Shown here: positions 8,387-16,715 of the stretch, in pieces | How the letters are laid out: the number at the start of each line of letters is the position of its first letter | How positions within the stretch are numbered: position 1 is the stretch's first letter | Assembly: GCA_018335655.1 (NCBI GenBank) | Contig: JAGXRX010000012.1 | Coordinates: 1-40,401, forward strand | From: Erysipelothrix sp. | Lineage (GTDB): Bacteria > Bacillota_I > Bacilli_A > Erysipelotrichales > Erysipelotrichaceae | Direction: 5' to 3' | Length of the DNA stretch: 40,401 nt | Translations under genes and position numbers: made by a program | The notes under the pieces: model-generated | Database searches by the model: none | What the model was told of the DNA's origin: nothing | What the model saw: only the letters and a program-made list of their open reading frames with translations

Positions 8387-9522
8387 AATTGAATCATAAC
8401 ATCGAACAATTAGAAATGAGTGGTATTCGTTTATTCACAGCTCAAGCATCATCACATGAAAATGTAATCAAACTTACGATTGGTGAACCAAAGTTTACAA
8501 CTCCTGAGCCGATTAAAGAAGCACTAAAGAAATCTTTAGATAACAACAGAACATTTTATCCATCCTTTGCGGGTAGTGACACTTTTAAAAAGGAAATCAT
8601 TGCCTATGAGAAACGTGTTAACGGTGTTGAATATGCGATGGATGAAGTTCTAATCACTCAAGGTGCTACAGGAGCTATTTTTGCAGCTCTTGGATCTATT
8701 TTAAATCCTCAAGATGAAGTGATACTATTTCAACCTACCTATATCGCATATCAACCTGCTGTTGAGTTCTACAAGGGTGTTCCAGTATTTGTAGATACTA
8801 CATCTCATCAATTTCAACTCAATTATGATGATATTAAGCAATGCATTACTCCAAAAACAAAAGCAATTATCGTGAATTCTCCAAACAATCCAACAGGGGT
8901 TATTTACACAGTAGAATCACTAAATGTGATTAAGCGGATTCTAGATGAACATGATTTATTTGTAATTTCTGATGATGTATATGCTCAACTTGTCTATAAA
9001 GAAGCTACATTCTTAAACCAAGATATTCGATATAAAGATAAGACAATACTAACTCAAAGTTTATCAAAACCATATGCGATGACGGGATGGCGTATTGGCT
9101 ATCTATGCGCTCATAAAGAAATCATTAAGAATGCTCATAAGATCCAACAATATGCTGCTGCTGGGGTACCACTATTCATTCAAGATGCTGGAGAAGTAGC
9201 ACTTAATACGAATGTGGATGAAATGACAGCCTTCTACAAGCAAAACCGAGATGATGTTGTTTCAATTCTACATGATGCCAATATTCCATTTGTTTATCCT
9301 GAGGGGGCATTTTATATCTTTATTGATATATCTTCAAAGGGTTTGGATTCATGGAAGTTCGCAACACAATTTTTAGAGGAATATAAGGTTGCAGTTATTC
9401 CTGGAGTTGTATTTTCTTCAAAAAGTGATCACTTCATAAGAATATCATTAGCAGCTTCAAATCATGATTGTAAAGAAGGTGTGAAAAGACTAGTGTCCTT
9501 TCTTAATGGTAAAACACAGTGA
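8377..9522 (+). CDS. Pyridoxal-phosphate aminotransferase, class I/II
   Basis: Fold-type I aminotransferase of 381 residues. The PLP Schiff-base lysine lies in SLSKPYAMTGWRIGY, the substrate-carboxylate Arg in the C-terminal FIRISLA, and the Asn/Asp/Tyr PLP contacts in NSPNNPTG and ISDDVYAQL. This pattern is shared by aspartate aminotransferases and N-acetyl-LL-diaminopimelate aminotransferases (PatA); the latter is a reasonable guess but unproven. ATG 8377 is chosen because AAAGGAA precedes it by 8 nt and the family N-terminus begins there. It overlaps the end of queH by 10 nt and so continues the queuosine operon, though no functional link is evident. Confidence 0.9.
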   Translation: MRIKLNHNIEQLEMSGIRLFTAQASSHENVIKLTIGEPKFTTPEPIKEALKKSLDNNRTFYPSFAGSDTFKKEIIAYEKRVNGVEYAMDEVLITQGATGAIFAALGSILNPQDEVILFQPTYIAYQPAVEFYKGVPVFVDTTSHQFQLNYDDIKQCITPKTKAIIVNSPNNPTGVIYTVESLNVIKRILDEHDLFVISDDVYAQLVYKEATFLNQDIRYKDKTILTQSLSKPYAMTGWRIGYLCAHKEIIKNAHKIQQYAAAGVPLFIQDAGEVALNTNVDEMTAFYKQNRDDVVSILHDANIPFVYPEGAFYIFIDISSKGLDSWKFATQFLEEYKVAVIPGVVFSSKSDHFIRISLAASNHDCKEGVKRLVSFLNGKTQ

Positions 9523-9977
9523 AAGATGATGTACAAAGACTTACCGTTTCTTATAGTATTATTCATGGTTTAGGATCATTGATTACTTGGATTTTATTCA
9601 CATCGAATCATCCACTTCGATTTTTATCATCGGAAAACTTAAGATATGGATTTAGTGTGATATTTATCATACTCATTTATATGGTAATGGGTTATATAAC
9701 CATGTTAGCTCGTTCTAAGTTTCTTAAATCTTCTGTGGATGCCTTTTATTTTACAGGGATAATCCTTGGAGTTAATCTATTAAGTGCAATCCTATTTTGG
9801 ATTGGGTCATCACAATTATCGCTACAATGGCTGAATGTATTTGCCTTAAGTGTTAATTTCCCAGGTTATCTTTTTCTTTTAACTTTGCCTCTCACACTAC
9901 TTAATCTTAGTATGATTATAATACTGCCTCCATTTTCATTCATGATTGGATTATTAATTCGACAAGTTCACCATTAA
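9519..9977 (+). CDS. Small integral membrane protein, unknown function
   Basis: 152 residues with about four hydrophobic helices (roughly residues 12-28, 42-64, 74-97 and 108-148). The start is GTG in a GTGA overlap with the aminotransferase stop, so translation is probably coupled; no ATG is better placed. I recognise no family motif, charged membrane residue or cysteine pattern. It sits between the aminotransferase and another small membrane protein in the same direction. Confidence 0.65.
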   Translation: MKDDVQRLTVSYSIIHGLGSLITWILFTSNHPLRFLSSENLRYGFSVIFIILIYMVMGYITMLARSKFLKSSVDAFYFTGIILGVNLLSAILFWIGSSQLSLQWLNVFALSVNFPGYLFLLTLPLTLLNLSMIIILPPFSFMIGLLIRQVHH

Positions 9978-9986
9978 GGAGATCTC

Positions 9987-10331
9987 ATGAAACAGTTCAT
10001 TACAACTATAAAACCACTTATTGTTCTCATTTTGAGTTATGTTTTGTATCAAGTTAGTGATTGGTTATTTAATGGGCAACCTTATACAATGTTGGTTGCC
10101 ATTATTACACTCGCGATGTTCTTTTCATTAGGACTTGTACTTCATACTAATAAAAGAAAAAATCAAGACTGGATTAAGAAAGTCTTGATTAGTCTAATGT
10201 TAATAGTTATTGCATTTGATCGCTTAGGAATCGTACAGATTCAAGTATTATCCCTAAGCAGATTGATTAATGATTATCCTTCTATCATTAATGGGTTTGT
10301 TGTCTATTTAGGGTGGTTATTCTTCGAATAA
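9987..10331 (+). CDS. Small integral membrane protein, unknown function
   Basis: 114 residues with about four predicted membrane segments and a basic cytoplasmic loop (NKRKNQDWIKK) in the middle. AAGGAG lies 7 nt before ATG 9987. It is the last gene of the run starting at tgt, and its 3' end overlaps the convergent yggS gene by 15 nt. No family is recognised. The positive-inside loop supports a real membrane protein rather than a chance frame. Confidence 0.65.
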   Translation: MKQFITTIKPLIVLILSYVLYQVSDWLFNGQPYTMLVAIITLAMFFSLGLVLHTNKRKNQDWIKKVLISLMLIVIAFDRLGIVQIQVLSLSRLINDYPSIINGFVVYLGWLFFE

Positions 10332-10940
10332 AATCCGACCTAAGCGTATATGAGTTGTACCATATTTTAATGCAATTTCAAAATCATCACTCATCCCCAT
10401 GGACAACCAGTTCATGTATGGTGAGTGTTTTTTTATTTCAGTACTTAATAACTGAGCTTTTTCAAACACTTGATGTGTTAACTCTAAATCTAAAGAAGTA
10501 GGTCCCATGACCATAATTCCCTTAAACAAGCAATGAGGATAGTGTTCTTGTAGATTTATAAGTTCAAATACTTCGGGTTCATTCATTCCATATTTAGAAT
10601 CTTCAAGTGTTAAATTGAGTTGAAGGCACACTTGAATGACCTTGTTGATACGTGAAGCTTCCTTTTCAATGACATCTAGAAGTTTCTTAGAATCTACAGA
10701 ATGAATACATGAAATGTAAGGAAGGATGCTCCTTACTTTATTGGTTTGTAGATGTCCAATGAAATGCCACTCCCAAGGTTGATCAGATGAAACTTTAGAC
10801 AACAGTTCTTGTGCCTTGTTTTCACCAAAGATACTAATACCTTGATTAAATGCATTGTTTATTTCACTTAGTGAACGTTTTTTTGAAACACCAATACATG
10901 TAACATTTGAAGGTAATTGAGTGATTAGTTTTGAATTCAT
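10317..10940 (-). CDS. YggS/PROSC-family pyridoxal-phosphate homeostasis protein
   Basis: PLP-binding protein thought to buffer and deliver pyridoxal phosphate; cytoplasmic TIM barrel without known catalysis. The protein has 207 residues from the chosen start. The PLP lysine lies in CIGVSKKRS near the N-terminus. Family blocks FGENKAQEL, WHFIGHLQTNK, GIMVMGP, LSMGMSDDFEIA and the phosphate-binding end RLGRILF are all seen. A longer frame reaches 10991, but its extra 17 codons contain a perfect TATAAT whose expected start site is the internal ATG at 10940, and no SD precedes either ATG. I therefore place the start at 10940 as a leaderless gene. The N-terminus is then shorter than in many homologues. 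Confidence 0.85.
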   Translation of the reverse strand: MNSKLITQLPSNVTCIGVSKKRSLSEINNAFNQGISIFGENKAQELLSKVSSDQPWEWHFIGHLQTNKVRSILPYISCIHSVDSKKLLDVIEKEASRINKVIQVCLQLNLTLEDSKYGMNEPEVFELINLQEHYPHCLFKGIMVMGPTSLDLELTHQVFEKAQLLSTEIKKHSPYMNWLSMGMSDDFEIALKYGTTHIRLGRILFEE

Positions 10941-10946
10941 AAACAC

Positions 10947-10975
10947 ATTATAAACGAATATTAAGCGAACGTCAC
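10947..10975 (-). promoter_or_regulatory. yggS promoter, positioned for a leaderless mRNA
   Basis: Minus strand: GTGACG (10970-10975, 4 of 6 to the -35 consensus), a 17-nt spacer, a perfect TATAAT (10947-10952), then 6 nt to ATG 10940. Geometry is identical to the patatin and mutY promoters. Confidence 0.65.
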
Positions 10976-10998
10976 TTGTGCACTCACTCATAAATTTC

Positions 10999-11004
10999 TA
11001 TAAT
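10999..11004 (+). promoter_or_regulatory. -10 box of the YwaF-like gene
   Basis: A perfect TATAAT lies 18 nt before ATG 11023, with AGGAG between them. No clear -35. It is divergent from the yggS promoter, about 50 bp away. Confidence 0.5.
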
Positions 11005-11022
11005 TGAATCAGGAGAAAATCT

Positions 11023-11766
11023 ATGACATTCTTTAAACACTTTAGTGATCTATTGAACATTATCCCTGTTATGCCTTTTGATTCAACGAATATTCTTCTA
11101 ATAATGATTGGTCTTTCAAGTGCTATTATTCCGATTCTAATCGCAGTACCATTGACTCAACGTGGACGCAGAAATGCCCTTGTACTTTGGGTGACGATTA
11201 TTGTATTACTCGAAGTAAGCCGTCAAATATGGGCATTATCATTAGGTCGTTATGATTTCGCAGAAATGTTGCCCTTGCATCTATGTGGTATGCAAGTTAT
11301 CTTAATGCCAATTATGCTAAAAACAAATAAAAGAGAATGGCGTACTTTCGTTTATCTTACTGCACTTATTGGAGCATTTGCTGCCATTTTATTTAATGAA
11401 ACAATTCTTGGCAAGTATCCATTTTGGCATTTTCAAACATTACAATCATTCGTTATTCATGGATTAATCATGATGGTTCCACTTTATGACATCATCTGGT
11501 TTAAGTTTCGACCATCGTTTAAAGAACTACCATTCGCCATTATCTTTATGGCATATTTAGGAGTGCAAAGCTTTATTATTAATCTTTTGACTGGAGGTAA
11601 TTACTTGTTTGTCTCCTTTGCGCCTAAGAATACTCCATTAGAATGGGTAGAAGCAGCTGTAGGGTCAAATCTATATATTCCTGTGATGTCAGTGATCGTA
11701 TTAATTATTTGGTCATTATTGTTAGTGCCTTTTATTAGAAGAGGAGGAAAGTATGAAGCCATTTAA
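11023..11766 (+). CDS. YwaF/TMEM164-family (TIGR02206-like) membrane protein
   Basis: 247 residues with about seven hydrophobic segments. The conserved LPLHLCG segment near residue 85 and a later His/Gln-rich stretch (WHFQTLQSFVIHG) are features of the YwaF family of polytopic proteins, some of whose distant relatives act as acyltransferases. The function here is unknown. AGGAG lies 7 nt before ATG 11023. The 3' end overlaps the GH13 gene by 14 nt, so the two are co-transcribed. Whether it handles lipid or sugar is not shown. Confidence 0.75.
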   Translation: MTFFKHFSDLLNIIPVMPFDSTNILLIMIGLSSAIIPILIAVPLTQRGRRNALVLWVTIIVLLEVSRQIWALSLGRYDFAEMLPLHLCGMQVILMPIMLKTNKREWRTFVYLTALIGAFAAILFNETILGKYPFWHFQTLQSFVIHGLIMMVPLYDIIWFKFRPSFKELPFAIIFMAYLGVQSFIINLLTGGNYLFVSFAPKNTPLEWVEAAVGSNLYIPVMSVIVLIIWSLLLVPFIRRGGKYEAI

Positions 11767-13411
11767 AGAAGCAGTATTCTACCAAGTTTGGCCAAGAAGC
11801 TTCTATGATACTAATCATGATGGTATTGGAGATCTAAAAGGCATCATAGAAAAACTTGACTACATCAAAAGTTTAAATGTGGACTACATTTGGATTTCTC
11901 CATTCTATAAATCTCCACAAGATGATTATGGATATGATGTTAGTGATTACTATTCTATACAAAGTGAGTATGGAACAATGGAAGACTTCAAACAACTTGT
12001 TGCCTTTGCGAAAGAAAGAGAAATAGGAATCATATGCGATTTGGTCGCAAATCATACTTCAACCCATCATCCATGGTTTCAAGAAGCACTAAGAAATCCT
12101 CAAAGTGATAAAAGAGATTATTATTTCTTTAGACCTCAACGTGAAGGATATCCTAATAATTGGATATCGATTTTTGGTGGAAGTGCTTGGACGGCAGTGA
12201 ATGATCAAGACTATGCTTTGACACTCTTTACCCCAACCCAAGCAGATTTAAATTGGGATAATCCTAAAGTGAGAGAAGAAATAAAAAATATTATGTCATT
12301 TTGGTTGGATATGGGTATTGCTGGATTTAGACTTGATGTGTTTAATACAATCTCAAAAATAGAAGGACTTATTAGCAAGGACCCACACAAGAAAGGATTT
12401 CAATTTGCGGATGACTATATATTGAACCGACCACTTGGACAAACCTATCTTAAAGATATTCTAAGATCACTTAAGCATAAATATGATTTCATAACCATTG
12501 GTGAAGGTATGCTAATCGATCAAGCATCAGCTCAAGTTATGTGTGGTAGTGCTGATGATCAACTCGATATGATTATTCATTTTGATTTACATATGCTTGG
12601 TTGTGGTCCACTTGGTAAGTTCGACTTTAGGAAATTATACTACTACACTAATAAAGATTTTAAACATGTACTACGTTCATGGAATCATGCTGCCCAAGAC
12701 AAGGGATTTCATATTGCCTCAACAATGTCTAACCATGATCAACCTCGAGCAGTCTCTCGCTTTGGTGATGACACTAAATATCGCTTTGAAAGTGCAAAAG
12801 CATTAATAGCAATCAATTTCTTTAATGTTGGAAGTCCATTTATATACCAAGGTGAAGAAATAGCAATGAAGAATATGGACTTACCTTTTGAAGAGTGGAA
12901 AGATTTTGAAGCTAAGAATACATACAAAGCACTTCAAAGTATGATGAAAGTTCCTTCTTGGATTGCAATGAAAATTGTAAAGAAAATGAGTCGAGATCAT
13001 GCACGTGGAGTCATGCAATGGAATAATCAAAAGTATGCAGGCTTTAGTGATATAAACCCATGGTTCAAAACAAATGATGATTATGAAGCGATTAATGTTC
13101 AAATCCAAGACAATGATCCTCATAGTGTTTTAAACTACACAAGAAAGTTGTCGCATATTTATCATGATTATCCAGTATTCACTCAAGGGTATTGGAGTGA
13201 GTCTGAAGTTAATCATCCTCAAATGATTGTCATGAAGCGTGAAAATAACACTCATTGTTTGACGCTTATTGTAAATTTTTCTAAGAAGAAGACAGAATAT
13301 AAGAAAGAAAATGATCTTGGAGAACTCATACTAAATAATTATGACAGTCCAAACACGAACAATATATACAGACCCTACGAGTGTCATCTTTATCTTAAAA
13401 CACTAAAATGA
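11753..13411 (+). CDS. GH13 alpha-glucosidase (oligo-1,6-glucosidase / trehalose-6-phosphate hydrolase type)
   Basis: Cytoplasmic glycoside hydrolase family 13 enzyme of 552 residues, hydrolysing alpha-glucosidic bonds in short oligosaccharides. The N-terminal block VFYQVWPRSFYDTNHDGIGDL, split here by family regions, identifies the exo-acting GH13_31-type group. Catalytic residues are the nucleophile Asp in GFRLDVFN, the acid Glu in IGEGML and the transition-state Asp in SNHDQPR. CDLVANHTS is region I. GAGGAGG lies just upstream of ATG 11753. No signal peptide is present and no sugar transporter is adjacent, so the substrate (isomaltose, maltose, sucrose or trehalose-6-P) stays open. Confidence 0.9.
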   Translation: MKPFKEAVFYQVWPRSFYDTNHDGIGDLKGIIEKLDYIKSLNVDYIWISPFYKSPQDDYGYDVSDYYSIQSEYGTMEDFKQLVAFAKEREIGIICDLVANHTSTHHPWFQEALRNPQSDKRDYYFFRPQREGYPNNWISIFGGSAWTAVNDQDYALTLFTPTQADLNWDNPKVREEIKNIMSFWLDMGIAGFRLDVFNTISKIEGLISKDPHKKGFQFADDYILNRPLGQTYLKDILRSLKHKYDFITIGEGMLIDQASAQVMCGSADDQLDMIIHFDLHMLGCGPLGKFDFRKLYYYTNKDFKHVLRSWNHAAQDKGFHIASTMSNHDQPRAVSRFGDDTKYRFESAKALIAINFFNVGSPFIYQGEEIAMKNMDLPFEEWKDFEAKNTYKALQSMMKVPSWIAMKIVKKMSRDHARGVMQWNNQKYAGFSDINPWFKTNDDYEAINVQIQDNDPHSVLNYTRKLSHIYHDYPVFTQGYWSESEVNHPQMIVMKRENNTHCLTLIVNFSKKKTEYKKENDLGELILNNYDSPNTNNIYRPYECHLYLKTLK

Positions 13412-13444
13412 ATGGGTATTATTCATGAAAGATTGTTTTGATTT

Positions 13445-13453
13445 TGATATGAT
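13445..13453 (+). promoter_or_regulatory. Extended -10 promoter of bcp
   Basis: TGA-TATGAT matches an extended -10 with one mismatch. AGGAGG and ATG 13476 follow. No strong -35 and no terminator after the GH13 gene are seen. Confidence 0.5.
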
Positions 13454-13475
13454 AAAGACCATTAGGAGGTAAACC

Positions 13476-13934
13476 ATGTTAACAATAGGAAGTAAGGCAC
13501 CAGCCTTTACATTACAAAATGAAGTTGGAGATTTAGTCTCTTTATCTGATTTTAAAGATCAAACGATTGTACTATACTTTTATCCAAAGGATGATACTCC
13601 AGGATGTACAACTCAGGCATGTACATATCGTGATTTTGCTGCTGAGTTTGTTAAAAGAGGTGTTAAAGTCATAGGTATCTCAAAGGATGATGTTAAGTCA
13701 CACAAGAAATTCCAAGAAAAATATGAACTTAACTTCACCATCTTAGCTGATCCAGAAACGATTGTTGTTCAACGCTATGGTGTATGGAAAGAAAAATCAA
13801 TGTATGGAAAGAAATACATGGGTGTAGCACGTACAACCTTCGTTATTGAAAAAGGAATAATTAAAGCTATCTTTGAAAATGTTGATCCAAAGAACGATGT
13901 TGAAAAAGTATTAAACTTTCTTGATCAACAATGA
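13476..13934 (+). CDS. bcp: Thiol peroxiredoxin, BCP/PrxQ type
   Basis: Reduces hydroperoxides using thioredoxin; 152 residues, cytoplasmic. The peroxidatic cysteine lies in DDTPGCTTQAC, with the resolving cysteine five residues later (C-x4-C), typical of the atypical two-Cys PrxQ group. Supporting blocks are YFYPKDDTPG and GVARTTFVI. A strong AGGAGG precedes ATG 13476. It overlaps the DUF454 gene by 4 nt (ATGA). Confidence 0.95.
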   Translation: MLTIGSKAPAFTLQNEVGDLVSLSDFKDQTIVLYFYPKDDTPGCTTQACTYRDFAAEFVKRGVKVIGISKDDVKSHKKFQEKYELNFTILADPETIVVQRYGVWKEKSMYGKKYMGVARTTFVIEKGIIKAIFENVDPKNDVEKVLNFLDQQ

Positions 13935-14296
13935 GGATTATTTACGCTAGTCTTGCGGTAGTCATGTTTGTGTTAGGGGTTATTGGTGCATTTTTACCAG
14001 TCATGCCAACTACAATATTCATCATTATTTCAGTCTATTTTGCATCAAAGAGTTCTCCAAAACTCCTTGAGTCTATAAAGAAGACTGAAATCTTTAAGGA
14101 ATATTATGATGCAGATGCAAAGACATTATCAATGACATTAAGCAGGAAGATAAGAATCCTAGTTGTTGTCTTTATCACTCTATTAATCTCAGCGATTTTA
14201 GTTCCAATCACTTGGGTACGAATATTACTTGCATCACTATATATGATTAAGTTGTTAACATTCATATTCATTGTACGAACAAAAGAAGCATCCTAG
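13931..14296 (+). CDS. DUF454 (YbaN-like) small membrane protein
   Basis: 121 residues with an N-terminal hydrophobic hairpin containing GVIGAFLPVMPTT, the signature of the YbaN/DUF454 family, and a second hydrophobic pair near residues 75-115. Function is unknown in the family. It is translationally coupled to bcp through ATGA. Its stop codon lies in the loop of the terminator palindrome shared with convergent threonine aldolase. Confidence 0.85.
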   Translation: MRIIYASLAVVMFVLGVIGAFLPVMPTTIFIIISVYFASKSSPKLLESIKKTEIFKEYYDADAKTLSMTLSRKIRILVVVFITLLISAILVPITWVRILLASLYMIKLLTFIFIVRTKEAS

Positions 14297-14310
14297 GATG
14301 CTTCTTATTT
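14283..14310. terminator. Bidirectional terminator palindrome overlapping both stop codons
   Basis: A perfect 24-nt palindrome (14283-14306; arm AAGAAGCATCCT) is followed by T-rich sequence on both strands. It contains the DUF454 stop (14294-14296) and touches the stop of the convergent aldolase (14305-14307). Confidence 0.85.
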
Positions 14311-15315
14311 TTGAGATTGAAGGAACTGATGAAGTCTCATAACTGCTTCATCATTGATATCAAGATGTGTAACAAGTCTTAACCATCCATGGGTACTTGG
14401 ACCAAAGATTAAATCAAAATCAAGTGCTCTCTTAATCCAATCAGATTCAGATTGATTATGTCTAAGTTTAAAGAAAACCATATTGATATCTCGATGATTT
14501 ACTTTGACTTCATATTTAAAGTCCTGAAGCATTTTCGTAATTTGTGCAGCTCTTTCATGATCTTCTTTTAAGCGATCAACATGATGTGTCAGAGCATAAA
14601 TTCCTGCAGCTGCTAAGATACCACCTTGGCGAATACCGCCACCAAGCATCTTTCGATAACGACGTGCTTGGGCAATAAATGCTTTTGATCCACAAAGCAT
14701 TGATCCTACAGGTGCTCCTAATCCCTTAGATAAGCAAAACATAAGTGAATCTGCATTTCCTATTAATGAACTTAAGGATTCTTGATTAGCAATATGTGCG
14801 TTAAATAGTCTTGCACCATCCATGTGTACTTTGTAACCAAAATCATGTGCTTGTTGGATGGTTTGATTCATGATATCTGAATTAAGACAACGACCATCTC
14901 CAAGAGCATTCTCTACAATTACCATTGAGACTTTAGGGAAATGAATGTTGTCCACGCCTTTATATTTAATAATATCACTAGCACTTAAGTAACCAGTCTC
15001 ATTGTAAACAAGTTTAGGGTATGCACTTGATAAAAGTCCTATTGCGCCGACTTCATATTGGTTCACATGAACATTAGCATGCATTAGTACAGCTTCACCT
15101 TTTTGTGTATGTGACATTACAGCAAGTTGATTTCCCATTGTTCCAGATAATACAAAAAGCGAAGCTTCAAACCCAGTAATCTGAGCAACATAAAGCTCCA
15201 GTGCTTTGATGGTTGGATCATCTTCATACACATCATCTCCAACCTCTGCATTCATCATTGCTTCCTTCATTGCCTTAGTAGGACGCGTTACAGTATCACT
15301 TCTGAAATCAAACAT
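14305..15315 (-). CDS. ltaE: Low-specificity L-threonine aldolase
   Basis: PLP enzyme cleaving threonine or allo-threonine to glycine and acetaldehyde; 336 residues. The N-terminal DFRSDTVTRPT and GDDVYEDDPT blocks, the HMDGARLFNA active-site stretch and the PLP lysine in LSKGLGAPVGS are diagnostic. ATG 15315 is preferred over an in-frame ATG 39 bases upstream because AAAGGAG lies 7 nt before it and the family begins with MFDFRSD. Single-gene transcript, divergent from the MFS gene and convergent with bcp-DUF454. Confidence 0.95.
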   Translation of the reverse strand: MFDFRSDTVTRPTKAMKEAMMNAEVGDDVYEDDPTIKALELYVAQITGFEASLFVLSGTMGNQLAVMSHTQKGEAVLMHANVHVNQYEVGAIGLLSSAYPKLVYNETGYLSASDIIKYKGVDNIHFPKVSMVIVENALGDGRCLNSDIMNQTIQQAHDFGYKVHMDGARLFNAHIANQESLSSLIGNADSLMFCLSKGLGAPVGSMLCGSKAFIAQARRYRKMLGGGIRQGGILAAAGIYALTHHVDRLKEDHERAAQITKMLQDFKYEVKVNHRDINMVFFKLRHNQSESDWIKRALDFDLIFGPSTHGWLRLVTHLDINDEAVMRLHQFLQSQK

Positions 15316-15386
15316 ACGATTTCTCCTTTGAAAGTTCTTTATTTTTAGTCTCACATTGAGTAAACTTGTTGTGAAAGGAATTTTCT

Positions 15387-16715
15387 ATGAATCAACTTAT
15401 CAACTTTTTAGTATTTGCCTCAAATGGCAAAGTGCTTGTTGCACTTATTACATTTATTGTATCACTTGTGTTAATTGTATGGTTAAGTAAAAAATACAAT
15501 CTCAACAAGTTGCAACTTCTTATGTTTGTGTTACTTGTTTTATTTTGGGCTTCAATTAATATCATTCGATCTTATCGCAGAGTGTATGCTATTTCACCTG
15601 CTGAGTTTGGTGGTTTAGGAATAGATGGACTTGTGACTGCATCGATTGTGTCTGCATATGGACTTATCTCTATTTTTGCACGTCTTCCAATCTTTGTCTT
15701 ATCTGATTGGTTTCAAAGTCGTAAATGGTTTATTGCGCTAGCTTTATGGGCAATCATGCTTTCAAGTATTTATGTGGTTGTTAAACCAGATGCTACATCA
15801 TTATATCTTTCATCTCTTGCCCTAGGACTCGGTGCAAGTATGTTAGCACTCTTTAACGTTATGTTTTCTGAGACCTTTGATTCAAAGGATGCATTAGTCT
15901 CTGTTTCCATCTTATCAATTGCACCTCTCATGGCAGAGTTTTTAGTTGCACCATTACAAACATATGCAACTCAAGAAGTCGTTAAGAATTATACATTACT
16001 ATGGTCATTATCTGCAGTACTTGCACTCATAGCATTTGTGTTACTATTACAACTTAAAGATAATAAAACTAAGGTTACTAATTTCTCTTTAAAAACTTTT
16101 TTTAGAATCCTGTTTACACCACGCTTTATATTCATTGCGTTATTTGGTGTATTAGTATCCTTTATTCGTTTTTCAACCTCACAAGCAAACATGGTAGCCT
16201 ATGCACGTACAGATCTTGTGAATATGTCGTCACTACTTGTAGCATATCTAGATGTGGTGTTCACACTCTTTCAACTTGGTGCTGGGGTTATGGTTGGCTT
16301 ATACTTCAAACAAAAGTTTGGGATTAAATGGACACTCGTGTTAGGCTTATCTCTTTCAGGGCTGTTTGCATTAATCGGAGGATTAAGTACACATGACATT
16401 ACTTTATTCTTTGCATATGGTTTAAATGGCTTTGGATATGGTATATCATATAATCTTCTACTTGGTTTAGCTTTAAGTTCATTCTTGAAAGAAGAGCGTG
16501 AAATGTCCATGGGGATATATCAAACGTTTTTTGCGATTGGGATATACTATGGAGATCAAATCTATGGATTAGTATTAAGACTAATCCCAGGAACTGTAGA
16601 AGGAGCAGCACTATACCAAACTGTATTTCTTGGAACTGCAGGAGTGGTTGGGTTCTTGATTGGATTAGTATTATTAGTGGTTAATGGGAGAATTAAACAA
16701 GGACTGGAAACATGA
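15387..16715 (+). CDS. Major facilitator superfamily transporter
   Basis: 442 residues with about 12 hydrophobic helices in two halves linked by a cytoplasmic loop near residue 225 (LQLKDNKTK). A basic loop between helices (SDWFQSRKW) replaces the canonical MFS motif A. AAAGGA lies 8 nt before ATG 15387. It leads a tight six-gene run, overlapping the trhP1-like gene by 4 nt. The substrate cannot be predicted. The coupling to tRNA-modification and NAD genes does not reveal it. Confidence 0.8.
   Translation: MNQLINFLVFASNGKVLVALITFIVSLVLIVWLSKKYNLNKLQLLMFVLLVLFWASINIIRSYRRVYAISPAEFGGLGIDGLVTASIVSAYGLISIFARLPIFVLSDWFQSRKWFIALALWAIMLSSIYVVVKPDATSLYLSSLALGLGASMLALFNVMFSETFDSKDALVSVSILSIAPLMAEFLVAPLQTYATQEVVKNYTLLWSLSAVLALIAFVLLLQLKDNKTKVTNFSLKTFFRILFTPRFIFIALFGVLVSFIRFSTSQANMVAYARTDLVNMSSLLVAYLDVVFTLFQLGAGVMVGLYFKQKFGIKWTLVLGLSLSGLFALIGGLSTHDITLFFAYGLNGFGYGISYNLLLGLALSSFLKEEREMSMGIYQTFFAIGIYYGDQIYGLVLRLIPGTVEGAALYQTVFLGTAGVVGFLIGLVLLVVNGRIKQGLET

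Noticed and set aside
13412-13440. Terminator after the GH13 gene (ATGAAT/ATTCAT hairpin)
   Set aside because: The stem is short and no T tract follows it.
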